Below, piece after piece: positions 40,357-51,530 of a stretch of DNA of 64,000 nucleotides (position 1 is the stretch's first letter; every line of letters begins with the position of its first letter). The DNA is taken from assembly GCA_013397795.1 (NCBI GenBank), contig VZTJ01000255.1:1198503-1262502 (forward strand), given 5' to 3'. The stretch comes from Orthonyx spaldingii. Its lineage: Eukaryota; Chordata; Aves; Passeriformes; Orthonychidae. Below the pieces are notes generated by a model. The model made no database searches and was not told where the DNA came from. It saw only the letters and a list, made by a program, of their open reading frames with translations. The position numbers and the translations under genes are program-made.

Positions 40357-40976
40357 CAGCCTACAAAGCCAATCATATCCTGGGCTGCACCTAAAGCAGT
40401 GTGGCCAGCAGGGAGAGGAAGGGGATTCTGTCCCTCTACTCCACTGAGACCCTACTTGCAGTACTGTGTCTGGCTTTGGGGTCTCCAGCACAGCAAGGAC
40501 TTGGATCTGTTTGAGAGAGTCCAGAGCAGGGCCACAAAGATGACCACAGGGCTGGAGCACCTCTCCTATGAAGACAGGCTGAGAGAGCTGAGCCTCTTCA
40601 GCCTGAAAAAGACAAGGCTTCAGGGTGTCCTAATTACAACTTTCCAGTAGCTGAAGGGAGCCCACAAGAACGATGGAGAGGGACGTTTTACAAGGGCATG
40701 TAGTAAGAAAACAAGGGGGGAATGGAGTTAAACTGAAAGAGGGCAGGTTTAGATTAGATACCAGGAAGAAATTCTTCACTATGAGGGTGTTGAAGCACCA
40801 GAAGAGGTTGCCCAAAGAAGTTGTGGATACTCCATCCCTGGAAGTGTGTAATGTTAGGTTGAATGGGAATTTGAGCAACATGGTTTAGTAGAAGGTGTTC
40901 CTGACCATGGCTGAGGGTTTTGGAACTAGATAATCTTTTAGGTCTCTTCTGACCCAAACCATTCTATGATTCTATT
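40357..40976 (+). mobile_element. CR1 LINE, 5'-truncated 3' end
   Basis: About 620 bases of an avian CR1 retrotransposon in plus orientation. The first ~290 bases encode the C-terminal end of the ORF2 polyprotein (reverse transcriptase side). Residues like YCVWLWG, LERVQ-type FERVQSRATK and GLEHLSYEDRLRELSLFSL are readable. The reading frame is broken by a stop and a frameshift near 40395-40440, so it cannot be expressed. The 3' UTR follows, ending in the family's hallmark octamer repeats ATTCTATG-ATTCTATT. 5' truncation is typical of target-primed reverse transcription. The strong match to the family's usual 3' sequence suggests a moderately young copy. Confidence 0.96.
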
Positions 40977-43099
40977 AATGCTGTTCACACATTTAACCCT
41001 TCATCATTACTTTTCTAATATTAGACACTATTATACAAGTCATCTTTAAATCTAATCACAGGTAGGATTCTCTCACTTACCAAACTCATGACACCTAGAC
41101 TACAGTTTGAAAAATTATGCTCTTTCTGTGATCAGAGAGCAGAATTGCAAAAAATTCAGCAAACATGTGGAATGAACATCAATAAAGAGGATTTCCACTC
41201 AAGAAAGATTCCCCTGATAGGATGTATTTTGTACTATACAGAAATAGATATTTTTGTTTGTAGGAGAATGAATAACTAGATCCACTCTGTATATTCTAGA
41301 CTGCTTGTTTCTTCAGTGTAGGCATAGCTTTATGTTAAAATTAACTTGAAAAGCTTAAGGCAAACCATAGGATTTTTCACTTCAAACAATCTTCCTTTTA
41401 AGATTGTTCCAAAAGGAAACATTAGACTTGCTTAAATCTTTGCATTTGATACTTAAAAGCTTCAAAATAATTTGTCCTACATATAAAGCCAAAAGAGAAG
41501 ACCTTGTTTGGATTTAGACATCAGCAAAAAATTCTAAGCCAAATAAATATTATAGCAAAAGCCAGTAAATACATTCACCTCATCACTGTCTGCAGTCAGA
41601 AAGCCTACTCATGATTTGTCCCTTTAAATTCTTCAGAGATGAGTTACACGTGTAGGATAACTTTCATTGCTGTACTACTGCTAGTAGTCTTTAAAATTAA
41701 AATCTATGCAGCACCGTCAATGCAATTGGGAAAGTTCACTTTTCCTTTTTGACTAGAAAGAAGACTGTTTCCTTAATAGTGTCTTGAAGTCAGACCTGAT
41801 GAAGGCAAAAAAATTTTGCACGTTAGAGATCAAACCAAATATGTATTTTGAGGCTGAAAGTCAGCAAAAGAAATGGAGCCTCAAAAGAACAAAAACATTG
41901 CTTTGAGCCATAGTAGATATAAACAGCCTAGGTGAAAGGCAAAATCCATCCTACCGATTGATATTCAGCAAGAATTCTCCTTTTCCTTAGGTAGTCTTAT
42001 TTTTGTTGTGTCTTAGATTAATTTGTGGTGGAAAGACTGTCTTCACCCTTATCTCTGAGGTGACCTGCAAAGAATAGAAATCATAAATCTCTCATCATCT
42101 TACTTATAAAAAATTCCACTGCAATTAATTTTGATTATTCCTCCTGAACACTTGCATCAAATGCATTCATAGTTCTTCTTTTAGTCTTCACTGACAGTTT
42201 TACTCTACTCTGTCATTCAGCTTTTCTTTCCTCAGATGTATACAAGACCTACCTGAAATACTTGGTTGGATCACGAGCTTTTTAAGTTTGTTCATCTTCA
42301 AAGCAATGCTTGGACACACATCTATCCTACTTGCTCTGCTAGCTCTTGTAAAGCATTCAAAGAGGTTCTGAAGGGGTCAACCATCCTTATCAGCAACAAA
42401 GAACTGCCAATGGCATAATTCTGTGGCTTATTCTAAGGACTGGTCATTCAAGTACTGCTCATCATCACATGGACACTCCTTGAAGCAGCAGAGCTGAAGT
42501 TCTTGGTATCTTCTCAGTGTGAGATCAAGGAACATAAATTAGCATTTGGATTTTACCATATATGAAGCTTTCCAATGACTCTAAATGTCCATACACATAT
42601 ATTAAGAAGATATTTCTTTTTAAATCACCCAGCTGAGAGGCTGAGAAGTCTTGGAGTTTTCAAAAGGAGAAAAAAAAAATCAACTTTAAATAGCATGTCC
42701 TGGGGCTGAGGGGGATAAGATTAATAAAACCTTAAACACTATTGCAATAATATGGATTCAGTTGATGCAAAACTGCATGAGAACTTTCTCCCACAGCTTG
42801 TGTCAGTTCTGGTCTGCTGAATGAAGAGTGGGAGAACACAATTTACAATAGTCTAAGAGAGACAGAGTGATGGCAATTAAGCACATGACTAGCAAACAGG
42901 GCTTGAACATACTTGTCCCTATTTCCCATCCCAATTCAAAATGCAAATCAAAGGCTTTTAAGATACCTTGTGCCCAAATGCCTGGATTTCAAGACTGGAT
43001 ACATGAGAGCTGACTTCCAGATCTGGTTTGGTTGCAGGAGCAGTCTCTCATTCCAGAGACTAATTTTTCTGGGGTAGACTAAATATGATCAATGTGGGT
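40977..43099. other. Unique AT-rich non-coding DNA
   Basis: No gene or repeat family was recognised between the two plus-strand CR1 copies, apart from the hairpin at 41385. Confidence 0.7.
41385..41408. repeat. 9-bp hairpin with 6-base loop
   Basis: AACAATCTT (41385-41393) and AAGATTGTT (41400-41408) pair perfectly around CCTTTT. That loop can alternatively pair with AAAAGG at 41411-41416. It is too short for a miRNA and has no coding neighbour for a terminator role. Confidence 0.7.
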
Positions 43100-43501
43100 C
43101 CAAAGAGCAAGGAAGCTGGTGAAGGGTCCAGAGAACAAGTGTTGTGATAAGCAGCTGAAGGAGCTGAGGTTGTTTAGCCTGGAGAAAAGAAGGCTCAGAG
43201 GGGAATTTTATTTTGAAAGGAGATTGAGATGAGATGGGGGTTGGTCTCTTCTCCCAAGTAGCAAGTGATAAGACAAGAGGAAATGGCCTCATTGCATCAG
43301 GGGAGGTTTAGACTGGATATTGGAAAATATTTCTTCTACTGAAAGGATTGTCGAGCTTTGGAACAGGCTGGCCAGGAAAGTAGTGGAGTCACCATCGCTG
43401 GAGGTATTTAAAAGATGTATAGATGTGACATTTAGGGACAAGGCTTATTTAGCTATTGGACTTGATGATTCTCAAGGTCTTTTCCAACCTAAATGATTCT
43501 A
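43100..43501 (+). mobile_element. CR1 LINE, 5'-truncated 3' end
   Basis: About 400 bases of CR1 in plus orientation. The end of ORF2 is readable around 43145-43200 (KELRLFSLEKRRLRG), and the family's conserved 3' region follows. The tail is the family's usual ...CCAACCTAAATGATTCT, with only a degraded octamer repeat left. Small indels break the frame. It differs from the 40.4 kb copy in its 3' region (it carries the GGTTGGTCTCTTCTCCCAAGT-type segment), so it belongs to another CR1 subfamily. Confidence 0.94.
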
Positions 43502-43790
43502 AAAGTGCTCTGGAAAACTTGGGGCATGGGAAGTATGGCACAAACCTTGTCTCATTGCCAGGATGAGAGTTCATGAGAGAGCTCAAGTGTTCCTGCATAC
43601 ACAACAGTCCATTGAAGAGGATGTTTCACCCCTCACTTGGGTCCTGCCAAGAGACCCTGTGCTTATTCAGCATTGAGGCATTGGAGGGACCTGCACAGAG
43701 GGTGAAGGCCATTGCAGGATGTAGCCTTCAGCTGGCTGGGCTATTGGGCCCAGTAACAGGTGGTGTAGGCAGCAATATGAATAATCCTGA

Positions 43791-44160
43791 GTCACAGAAT
43801 CACAGAACATGCCAAGTTGGAAGGGACCCAAGAGGATCATTGAGTCCAACTCCTGGCCCCACACAGGATACCTCAAGAGTCATACCACCTGCCCAAGGGT
43901 ATTGTCCAAATGGTTCTTGAACTCTGTCAGGCTGGTACTGTGACCACTTCCCTGGGGAGCCCTTTCCAGTGCCCAGCCACCCCCTGGGTGAAGAACATTT
44001 TTCTAATATCCAACCTAAACCTCCCCTGACACAGCTCCAGGCCATTTCCTCATGTCCTGTCACTGGTTTCCACAGAGATCAGTGTCTGCCCCTCCTCTTC
44101 CACTTGTGAGGAAGCTGTAGATTACTATGAGGTCTCTCCTCAGTCTCGTCCAGTTCTGAG
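43791..44160 (-). mobile_element. CR1 LINE, 5'-truncated 3' end, opposite strand
   Basis: On the minus strand this is a CR1 3' end whose tail lies at 43791 (plus-strand start GAGTCACAGAATCACAGAAC). The adjoining AAGTTGGAAGGGACCC and AGTCCAACTCCTGGCCCC words are characteristic of the family. It lies about 290 bases from the plus-strand copy at 43100-43501, so the two are arranged tail to tail. Frames of 87-115 codons across it are element-derived and are not genes. Confidence 0.94.
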
Positions 44161-44660
44161 CATTAAATAGTGTCTTATATAAAAATAGTCTTTTTGTATG
44201 TTATATGAAGTATGCACTTACTCCAATCCTTATCTTTGAAATCAGAGCTCTTGAGCACTATATGCAAACGCAAGCATATACATCCCAGGTGCAACCTTGC
44301 CTGAACATTTTGGGTTTGTTTGGCATTGTATTAATTTTGATATGTCTTGAGGACTGGCCTTTATTATATTAATGTTTAGAGTCTCACATCGTTCCTCATT
44401 TTTAACCTTCCCTGGAGTAGATCAAAGTATTTAACACTCCAGGTGCTGCATAAATTTTATGGAGTCCTATTCAAAAGAATAGATTATGAAGTGCACTGCA
44501 ACACAAGTTTGCATTTGAGTATTCCTGGTTCTGCTTCTATCCCTGGGAAATTATTAAGTAACTATGTAATCTCTGTGCAATATTACCACAATCCTTCAGG
44601 AGCAGTGATTCTATGAGACAACATTTTTGAGGAAAGACATGTGCAGTCCTATTGCTCTTA

Positions 44661-44674
44661 TACATATATATGTA
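44661..44674. repeat. 14-bp perfect palindrome
   Basis: TACATATATATGTA is its own reverse complement; an AT-type simple sequence. Confidence 0.85.
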
Positions 44675-47623
44675 AACCCAAAGGTTACCAGAACACAAAT
44701 GCAATAAACAAAAACCTGGAGTCTTTATCACTGGCGGGCACTAAGCAGTAGGCTCTGCTATTCTCCTCTTCCCTAAAACAGTGATTAATTAATGAAGCTA
44801 TTGCTTTCACTGAGATATAGTTGTTGGGATAAGAAAAAGTCCTTTTTCTAGCACTTATCAGGGCTAAGGGGAGGAAGCAAGGCATGAAGATAACAGTTTG
44901 CATGTAGCCTATGTACTGTTCAGTTTTGCTTCATTATATTGTAAATCATAAAAATCACAATGGTTTCTCCCGATTGGGAGGATTGCCTGCTATATAAAAG
45001 GATCCATAAATCAAAACAGTGTGATCTCTTGGGTATAACTGTGCTTTCTGGATGAAATCCACTTAGAAAGAAGAGAAAAAATGCTTTTTTAAAAATGCTC
45101 GTAATTAAACATATTTGCCCCTTGATTCTTAGAGAAGACAGAATGTAATCATTATAAAGAAGCACGTAATTTTGTCTTTTAAGCAGTGCTATACTCAAAA
45201 TGGAATTTCTTTCTAAAATAGAGACATTGGTTAGACTACTGTTGACCCCATGGTGCTAAAGAAGGCCATATTATCTTCCACGTCATACTGATGTCTGAAT
45301 TTCCAAGTTACATTGCCAGCAGCGGCCCCCTCATCTTTTCACACTTAGGTCACTGGTTCAATCCAGATCAGAGACTATCAGTAACCTGGCTTAAATACAC
45401 AAGAGGTTTAGTACATAGTTAAAGTATATTGAAGGCAAAGAGTAGTGTGTATGTGCACAGTTCTTTTACCACTCTACTCATTTTCTTCTGTTCATCTGAT
45501 TATGTTATTGGTTATTCTTGTCTTACAACAGTTCCAGCACTGTATTAACCTACACCTCTGTATACATTATAACGGAAGGAGAAACACAGGACAAGGAGAA
45601 AGGATGAGAAAAAGGAGGTTGTATTTTTGTTGTTAAGTTGTATTTATTGTGATTGTTTTCTTATTTTTTGTAGAGATAGCATTATTCTTTGGGTAGCATA
45701 AATCCTTATACTTAAGGACATGATTTTTGTAACAACAGCTTTGGAGAAAATATGATTGAATCACAGCAAATTTGGGTATAGTAATGGATTTTATAAAACT
45801 AGCGACTTCCATAATTTTTTTTCCTCATGAAAAATTAATATACAAATAATAATTATTCTGCTTCATCCACCTTTTGCTTCCATATATTTAGCATAGTTAT
45901 GTATTGATGATAGTTCTATATACTGAATTTCTGAGTTCTTGTAAAGCAAAAAACTGCTGAAACTAAGAAACACAAAACTTCTTTTTCAATTCTTTGAGAT
46001 AGCAAAAAGATTTTCCATTATTATCTCCTTCTCAAAAACATTTGTTCACAGACGTTCATATACTTTAACAAACAAGTCTTGTTAACTTCTGAGATTATAT
46101 TTTAACTACTCATCACATTCAGTGGGGGTTAAAATCCTCAAAATCTTTTAACATTTTTACAACTGTACCTCTGTCACTTCCATAATGACATAAATTCTTA
46201 GAATATTTGCAAATTAGCCATATTTAAATTAATTGTAATCTTCAAGACAGTGCTTAGGATTCTGATGATCCCTACCTGCTCTTTAACTGGTGTAGCCACC
46301 ATGATATATAAAGACAAAAATACTTCAGAAAAAGGGTGCATGATTATGAAGAAGTAGAAATGATGGTTATTTGTTAAAGAATATTTACTGAAGTCAGATA
46401 TATAGATTTGTTGTTTTTGTGGAGTCTCAGAGGAAACAAAATTAGCTGATGAATGAATGCTCCTTTTTTACCTTTAAATTTGTAATTGGTTTGTGAGAGA
46501 AGATTTTTGTCATTTTTTAAGATCTCAACATACTTCACTCCTCCTGGATGTCAGCATCAGACTTCTGATTATATTTTGCTCTTGGCTTGCTGAACACAGT
46601 CTGCTAGTCCCCAACATGCATTTCTGCCAGTATTTTTTTTAGATTTCTTAATATGGGCCAGGTTTTGTATATACTGCACTCTTTATAATAGAGAGTGTTT
46701 TTAAAAAAAAACCATAACCACCTTCCCAAAGCTTCTTGGACCTTGTGAAACTTACAGAGCAAGAAATACATACTAAATATACCTTTTCTACCACAATTAA
46801 CATGAATCGTCCTTTATATAATTAACTTACAACTCTGTATTGAAGACTGCAACAATATTTTCAATTTTTATTTTCTTTTTTTGAAAGACTTGGCACACAA
46901 ATTACAATAAATCTCTAAAATCCCAAATTTTTCAGAAGTTCCATTTTCAGAATTAATTACCTTTTGCCATAGACATTAATTGCCCTAGACAGTTACCAAA
47001 ATTATCCACCCAACCAGGACCCGAATGGTGCTGAGAAGACGAGTAGTTGTTACATAGGTTTCTGAAAATTCAAGCGTATTTTGCCCACATTCTTCCCATA
47101 ACCAAAAAGCAAGCCCACATAGTAGGCAAACCTCAACTAACCCATCCTGAACTGGACTGAGCCTAAAAGGAAAATGAATAATTAATTGTGCAAGTAACCG
47201 CCTCCTATGTTCTTAGACTAAAATGACTGTTTAGCTCTTAGGTCCCCAAATTTGAAGCATCAGAGTGATTACAGCTAATGGTGTGGGTCTTCAGCACTTA
47301 TTACCTGGATAAGCCTTTGTTCTCATTGGTGATGCCAAAACATGAAGTCTTTTAAAAATTAATTTTGAAATGTGTAGCCAAGACAATTTTGCTTTTCAAA
47401 AATAATATGGTGAAAGTAGAACCTAGATATCCACATGCATTGCTTTTACACAGAATCAATTAAAGCATATAGGGTGCTTCAAATATTTGGAATTCAAATC
47501 AAGAAAAGAGAGTTTAGATCAGTTAGAATGTTAAAAATGAAAATGCTTATTCTTCCTGACTTTCTGGAATAAGATGCTAAAGAACAGACTTTCATCCAGA
47601 ATATATCTGATTTGCTCTCTGAA

Positions 47624-47642
47624 AAAAACAAACAAACAAACA
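47624..47642. repeat. (AAAC)n short simple repeat
   Basis: About four AAAC units following an A run. Confidence 0.8.
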
Positions 47643-47829
47643 CAAACTTACTCAGAAAACAAGATTTCAAAGCACCGTGTCTAATGAAAGCATAGGAAAG
47701 TGCTTACCTCCACATGAGGGGTTAGCTGATGGTAGTATCATGCACAAGATGCACAGTCAGGAAGAAGTTGTGATGATTGTCCCCACATCCTTGAACAAAA
47801 ATCTCTGCTAATCTCAAGAAATGTTACAT

Positions 47830-49200
47830 TACAAGCTCACAAAAGATACAAAGCATACAGCTGGGCAATTTGCAGTCCTGCCCTTATTTTTGAAAGGGGA
47901 CACAACTGTGACTCTTCTGGTTAACCAGCGTTATTGGTAAATGATTGAAACCAGCTTGGCAAGCCCTTTCACCAGCTTCCTCATTACTTCTGGGCCCACA
48001 GAATTGTGGGTATCTGATTGGCATAGCTGCTCTCTAACCTTTTATGTGTTATGGGGACTTCACTTCCCATCACTACTTTCCAGCTCTGGGAGCTGAGTAT
48101 CTTGAGGACAACTGGTTTTGATATTAAAGACTGAGGCAATGAAGGCATTAATCTCCTCAGCCTTTTCCTCATCCCCTGAAACTCTGCTATCCCCTGCATC
48201 CAGTAAAGGATGAAGCCTCTTCTTAGCCCTTCTTTTGTTGCCAATGTATTTATAGAAACTTTTTTTATTGTCTTTAATTGTAGCTGCCAAATTAAGTTCT
48301 AGGTTGGCCCTTTTGATTTTTTCCCTACCTAACATTACGACATCCCTGTAGTTCCCCCAAGCTACCTGCCCCTCCTTCCAGAGGTGATAACAGTCTTTTA
48401 TTTCCCCTGAGTTCCAGCCTAATTTTTCTCTTTAACTAGGCCATTCTTTTTCCCTGCTGGCTTGTCTTCTGACCCTTAGGGACAGCCTGTTCCTGTATCT
48501 TTAAGATTTCCTTTTAAAATCACTTCCAGCCTTGCTGGACTCCTTTGCCCTCCAGGACTGACTCCCAAGGGAGTCTGTCAATCAATCTCCTAAACAGTCC
48601 AGAATGTGCTTGTTGGAAGTCCAAGCTGGCAATCCTGCTGGTACCCCTCCTAACTTCACCTAGTATTGAAAACTCAATCATTTTGTGATTGCTGTGCCCA
48701 AGACAGCCTCCGACATCACCCACAAGTCGTTCTCTGTTCACAAACAAGAGGTCTAGCAGGGCACCTCCCCGGTAGGCTCACTCACTAGCTATCAGCCAGT
48801 TATCTTCCATACACTCTAGGAACCTCCTAGAGTGCCTCTTCTCTGCTTTAGACTGCACCATCTGCCTGTTCACCTTGGTTAAGTGGTCTGTAACAGATTG
48901 CTACCAGGACATCCAACCTGCTGACCTTCCCCCGACCTTTACCCACAGGGACTCAATCTTGTCATCGTCATCACTGATTTCAACACAATCAAAACAATCC
49001 CTAATGTAAAGAGCCACCCCACTACCTCTCCTGCTCCACCTATCTCTTCTAAAGAGGTTGTAGCTATCCATTGCAGCACTCCAGTCATGAGAGTCATTCC
49101 ATCACATTTCTGTAACAGTGACCACATCATAGCTTCCCTGTTGCACAGTGGCTTCCAGCTCCATGTGTATTGCCCATGCTGGTTGCATTGGTGCACTGGA
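47830..49200 (-). pseudogene. CR1 ORF2 relic (endonuclease to start of reverse transcriptase)
   Basis: ORF2 encodes the APE-type endonuclease and reverse transcriptase that copy the element. Readable in order on the minus strand are LEATVQQGSYDVVTVTE, SHDWSAAMDSYNLFRRDR, VALYIRDCFDCVEI, CYRPLNQGEQADGAV, RRFLECMEDNWL, LLDLLFVNRERLVGDV, CLGHSNHKMIEFSILGEVRR, and the linker NKKSFYKYIGNKRRAKKRL. Between CYRPLNQ and RRFLECMEDN the family normally has about 30 more residues including the catalytic GDFN motif. They are missing here, so the endonuclease was destroyed by a deletion near 48840. From about 48050 to 47830 only fragments such as RKLVKGLAKLVSIIYQ remain. Confidence 0.88.
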
Positions 49201-49259
49201 CACAGGCCAGCCACATCTGGGCTCGTCTCTAGTGCGCCTGGCTCTATCACTTTCAAGCC

Positions 49260-49760
49260 TAATTTAAAGCCCTCTCAATCAGCCCCGCTAGCTCATGGAT
49301 CATAACGCTTTTACTTTCCTGAGACCAGTGGACCCAATCTGTCATCAGCAGGCTTTGAGCCCTGTAAACTGCCTCATGGCCAAAACCTCCCAAATTTCCA
49401 GCCTCTCAGCCATGTCTTAATCAGGCTAGTTTTCCTATTGCTTACTGTATTCGTCCCTGGTACTGAAAGAATTTAGAGCACAATCTGTGCACCTACCCTT
49501 TTGGCCAAATGCCCCAGTACTCTGAAATCCTTTCTAATTGTCTTTCTTCAACCCCATCACTACCAACCTGGAGAACTAATAGGGGGTAATGATCAGAGGG
49601 CTGTACCAGATCAGGGAGTTTCCTCATAATGTCCCTTACCTTGGCTCCAGAGAGGCTGAAAACTTCCCTTTGGGATGGGTCCTGTCAGCATATCGGGCCC
49701 TCCATTCCTCTCAAAACTGACTGTCCTGCAGTGGTTACCCTTCTGTTTCCTCCTTTATAA
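49260..49760 (-). pseudogene. CR1 ORF1 relic (SGNH-esterase-like domain)
   Basis: CR1 ORF1 proteins carry an SGNH-type lipolytic domain. Here the minus-strand reading gives SVLRGMEGPIC, then GAKVRDIMRKLPDLVQPSDH and YPLLVLQVGSD, and further on DWVHWSQ and ELAGLIERALN, in the family's order. The block I motif, usually GDS, reads GQS (codons at 49718-49726). The serine is kept and the aspartate replaced. The C-terminal Asp-x-x-His pair of the catalytic triad survives as DWVH (about 49323-49342). In between there are several stops and frame changes, so no protein can be made. Confidence 0.85.
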
Positions 49761-50128
49761 AGGTGGTTGTAATATGTGGGGTTGGCTGATTTGCCCTAGG
49801 CGATGCCCCAGATGGTCCTTTGCCTACCTCAGTGGTCCTTCACCTACCCATCCTTCTTGCAAGGATGAGGGGGGAGGGAACTGGCTGAGCTTCACTCTAC
49901 CTTCCCAGGCACTACTGATGATCAAGACCCCAGAGACAAAATTAATCCATGAGTAATGGGAAGACAAAAACCCCCTAAAATTCTGCAGTTTCAAATCTGC
50001 CCATGGGTTTTGTACTGGAAAAATTGTAAACCAAAACTCAAACCTACATGAATGCTTAGCCTGTCCTGCCCACAGGAAAGAGATTGGTCCAAAATTCTCA
50101 AGGCCTGACTAAAAATTATGTCAACTCG

Positions 50129-50215
50129 ATCACAGAGTCATAGGATGGCTTGAGTTGGAAAGGACCTTAAAAATCATCTAATTACAACCCCCCTGCCCTG
50201 ATCAGTGGCACAGAT
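50129..50215 (-). mobile_element. CR1 LINE, short 3' tail fragment
   Basis: About 85 bases matching the extreme 3' end of CR1 on the minus strand (plus-strand words CACAGAGTCATAGGATGG, GTTGGAAAGGACCTTAAA and CAACCCCCCTGCC). It lies on the 5' side of the long minus-strand CR1, so it is a separate insertion, not that element's tail. Confidence 0.9.
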
Positions 50216-51119
50216 TTTAAGATTCTGACACTATAGTCTGAAAATAAGTCCCAGGCATGTCTTATTCCATATGCAAAAGTCTGTTATGCTGAATGTAATA
50301 ATGTCTTTGATTGACAGAGGTTTGTCTGAGTGTCCTTAATAAAGGAACAGGTAATGGCAAAGTTACAGAATGAACAAGGTAATTGTTCATTTCTAAGATT
50401 TAAATCAGGTCCACAATTGTGTTTGGTTCTTTGGTCCTAAACAAGAGTACAAATGAGTCTTTCTCAGTTATTTATAGTAAGATGGGAAAGTTGTAACATT
50501 CCATGAGGTGTGATTATGGACTTTATGAAGTTGCATATTGAGCTTGCCTGCAATATACTGAATATATGGAGCTTACCAACCCTCTAACCTGGAAGCTAGA
50601 GGCCAAGTGAATGACCTTTAGGGATCTCCAATGACCTTTAATGCCTGCATTCATGAAAGTGGGCTGAAATCTCAATGCACACCTCTGAGGTGGTGAGTGC
50701 ATACTGCCGTCCTACTCTGCCCTTTTTGAGATTTTCAAAGAGCACTTAAATCGAATGAATGTCATGGCACTGTTTTAGTCAGTTTATACCAAGCCAGTCT
50801 GGTGAACTGTCCTATATCCCTTGTCAGATTCTCTTGTGTCACATGACATCAGGCCAAATAAGAGTCTGGATTTTTTTTGCCAAGTAAAAAAGAAATGTAG
50901 AGTATTAGGGAATAGGAAAGCTAGAGTTTAGGTAGAGATAAATTTTACTGTATAAAGACACATATCCCTATATATAATGTACCCTGAAATGTGTGAAGTA
51001 AAATCCATTTTAACCCAGGTCCTGCCCATGTTAGCCCATATCCTCACCAGTAACTTAGTCTTTAATGTCATTATTCATGTGATGTTTCTGGAATGTGATT
51101 ATTAGCATGCAGCTATTTA
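50216..51119. other. Unique non-coding DNA
   Basis: No gene or repeat family; it contains the duplicated TGACCTTT motif listed separately. Confidence 0.65.
50612..50639 (-). promoter_or_regulatory. Two nuclear-receptor half-sites 20 bp apart
   Basis: TGACCTTT occurs at 50612-50619 and 50632-50639, each within an identical ATGACCTTTA word. On the minus strand this is AAAGGTCA, the monomer site of orphan receptors such as the NR4A and ERR groups. The 20-base phase is close to two helical turns. The bases between differ from those after, so this is not a plain tandem duplication. Confidence 0.25.
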
Positions 51120-51530
51120 GAAAGAATTAGGATTACTTGCTGAAATGTTCAGGAAAGCTGAACTGTTCAGGAAATCTGTCCAGTTACACTGGATGCTAGC
51201 TGAAATAATATTTTATACCAGCATTTGTGGACACATAAAATACCTCCTCTATTAAAACAGGTGCAAGTGATTGCAATTTAATGCAACTCAAGTATAACTA
51301 ATTAAATAGCTTAATTAGCTAATAAGGCTTATATTGAAATGAGCAGTGCTTAATGAAATGTACAAAAATGCTGAATACTTTATTTACATTGCATTAGATA
51401 GGACAAGGCTTGAAAACAAGTTCTATTCTCCTACTGAAGTAGTTACAGAAACAAAAGGGTTTCTGTTTTGTGTTTTCTATAACCATATTTGCTCTGTTAA
51501 TTACTCTGTACACATAATGGCTGTACATGT
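51120..51530. promoter_or_regulatory. Candidate conserved non-coding element
   Basis: About 400 bases without simple repeats. A cluster of homeodomain cores, TAATTA at 51299-51304 and 51312-51317, lies 13 bases apart within an AT-rich core, with flanking CAGGTGCAAGTG (E-box-like) and TTGCAATTTAATGCAA (C/EBP- or octamer-like) words. The texture resembles developmental enhancers. No alignment was possible. Confidence 0.28.

Larger units (their letters stand above)
44161..47829. other. Unique AT-rich non-coding DNA
   Basis: No exon, RNA gene or recognised repeat between the CR1 copies. A GGTTCAATCC word near 45355 resembles a tRNA B box but has no A box or cloverleaf. Confidence 0.65.
47830..49960 (-). 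mobile_element. CR1 LINE, long internal copy with ORF1 and ORF2 relics
   Basis: A minus-strand CR1 of about 2.1 kb, the only copy here that reaches into ORF1. From its 5' side (high coordinates) it holds the ORF1 esterase-like region (about 49760-49260), the ORF2 endonuclease region (about 49200-48340), the endonuclease-RT linker (about 48340-48060), and a decaying start of the reverse transcriptase (to about 47830). The RT catalytic core and the 3' tail are absent. This is unusual, since CR1 copies are normally 5'-truncated, so a later 3' deletion or an internal break must be assumed. Many stops and frameshifts make it old and inactive. The low-coordinate edge is approximate. Confidence 0.93.

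Noticed and set aside
40282..40888. Frames on both strands around 40.3-40.9 kb
   Set aside because: They are explained by the CR1 ORF2 end and its complement.
43573..44063. Frames of 87-115 codons on both strands
   Set aside because: They run into the minus-strand CR1 3' end and overlap in opposite directions; no host gene.
45350..45365. GGTTCAATCC, like a tRNA or SINE B box
   Set aside because: One base short of the B-box pattern, no A box at the right distance and no cloverleaf; treated as chance.
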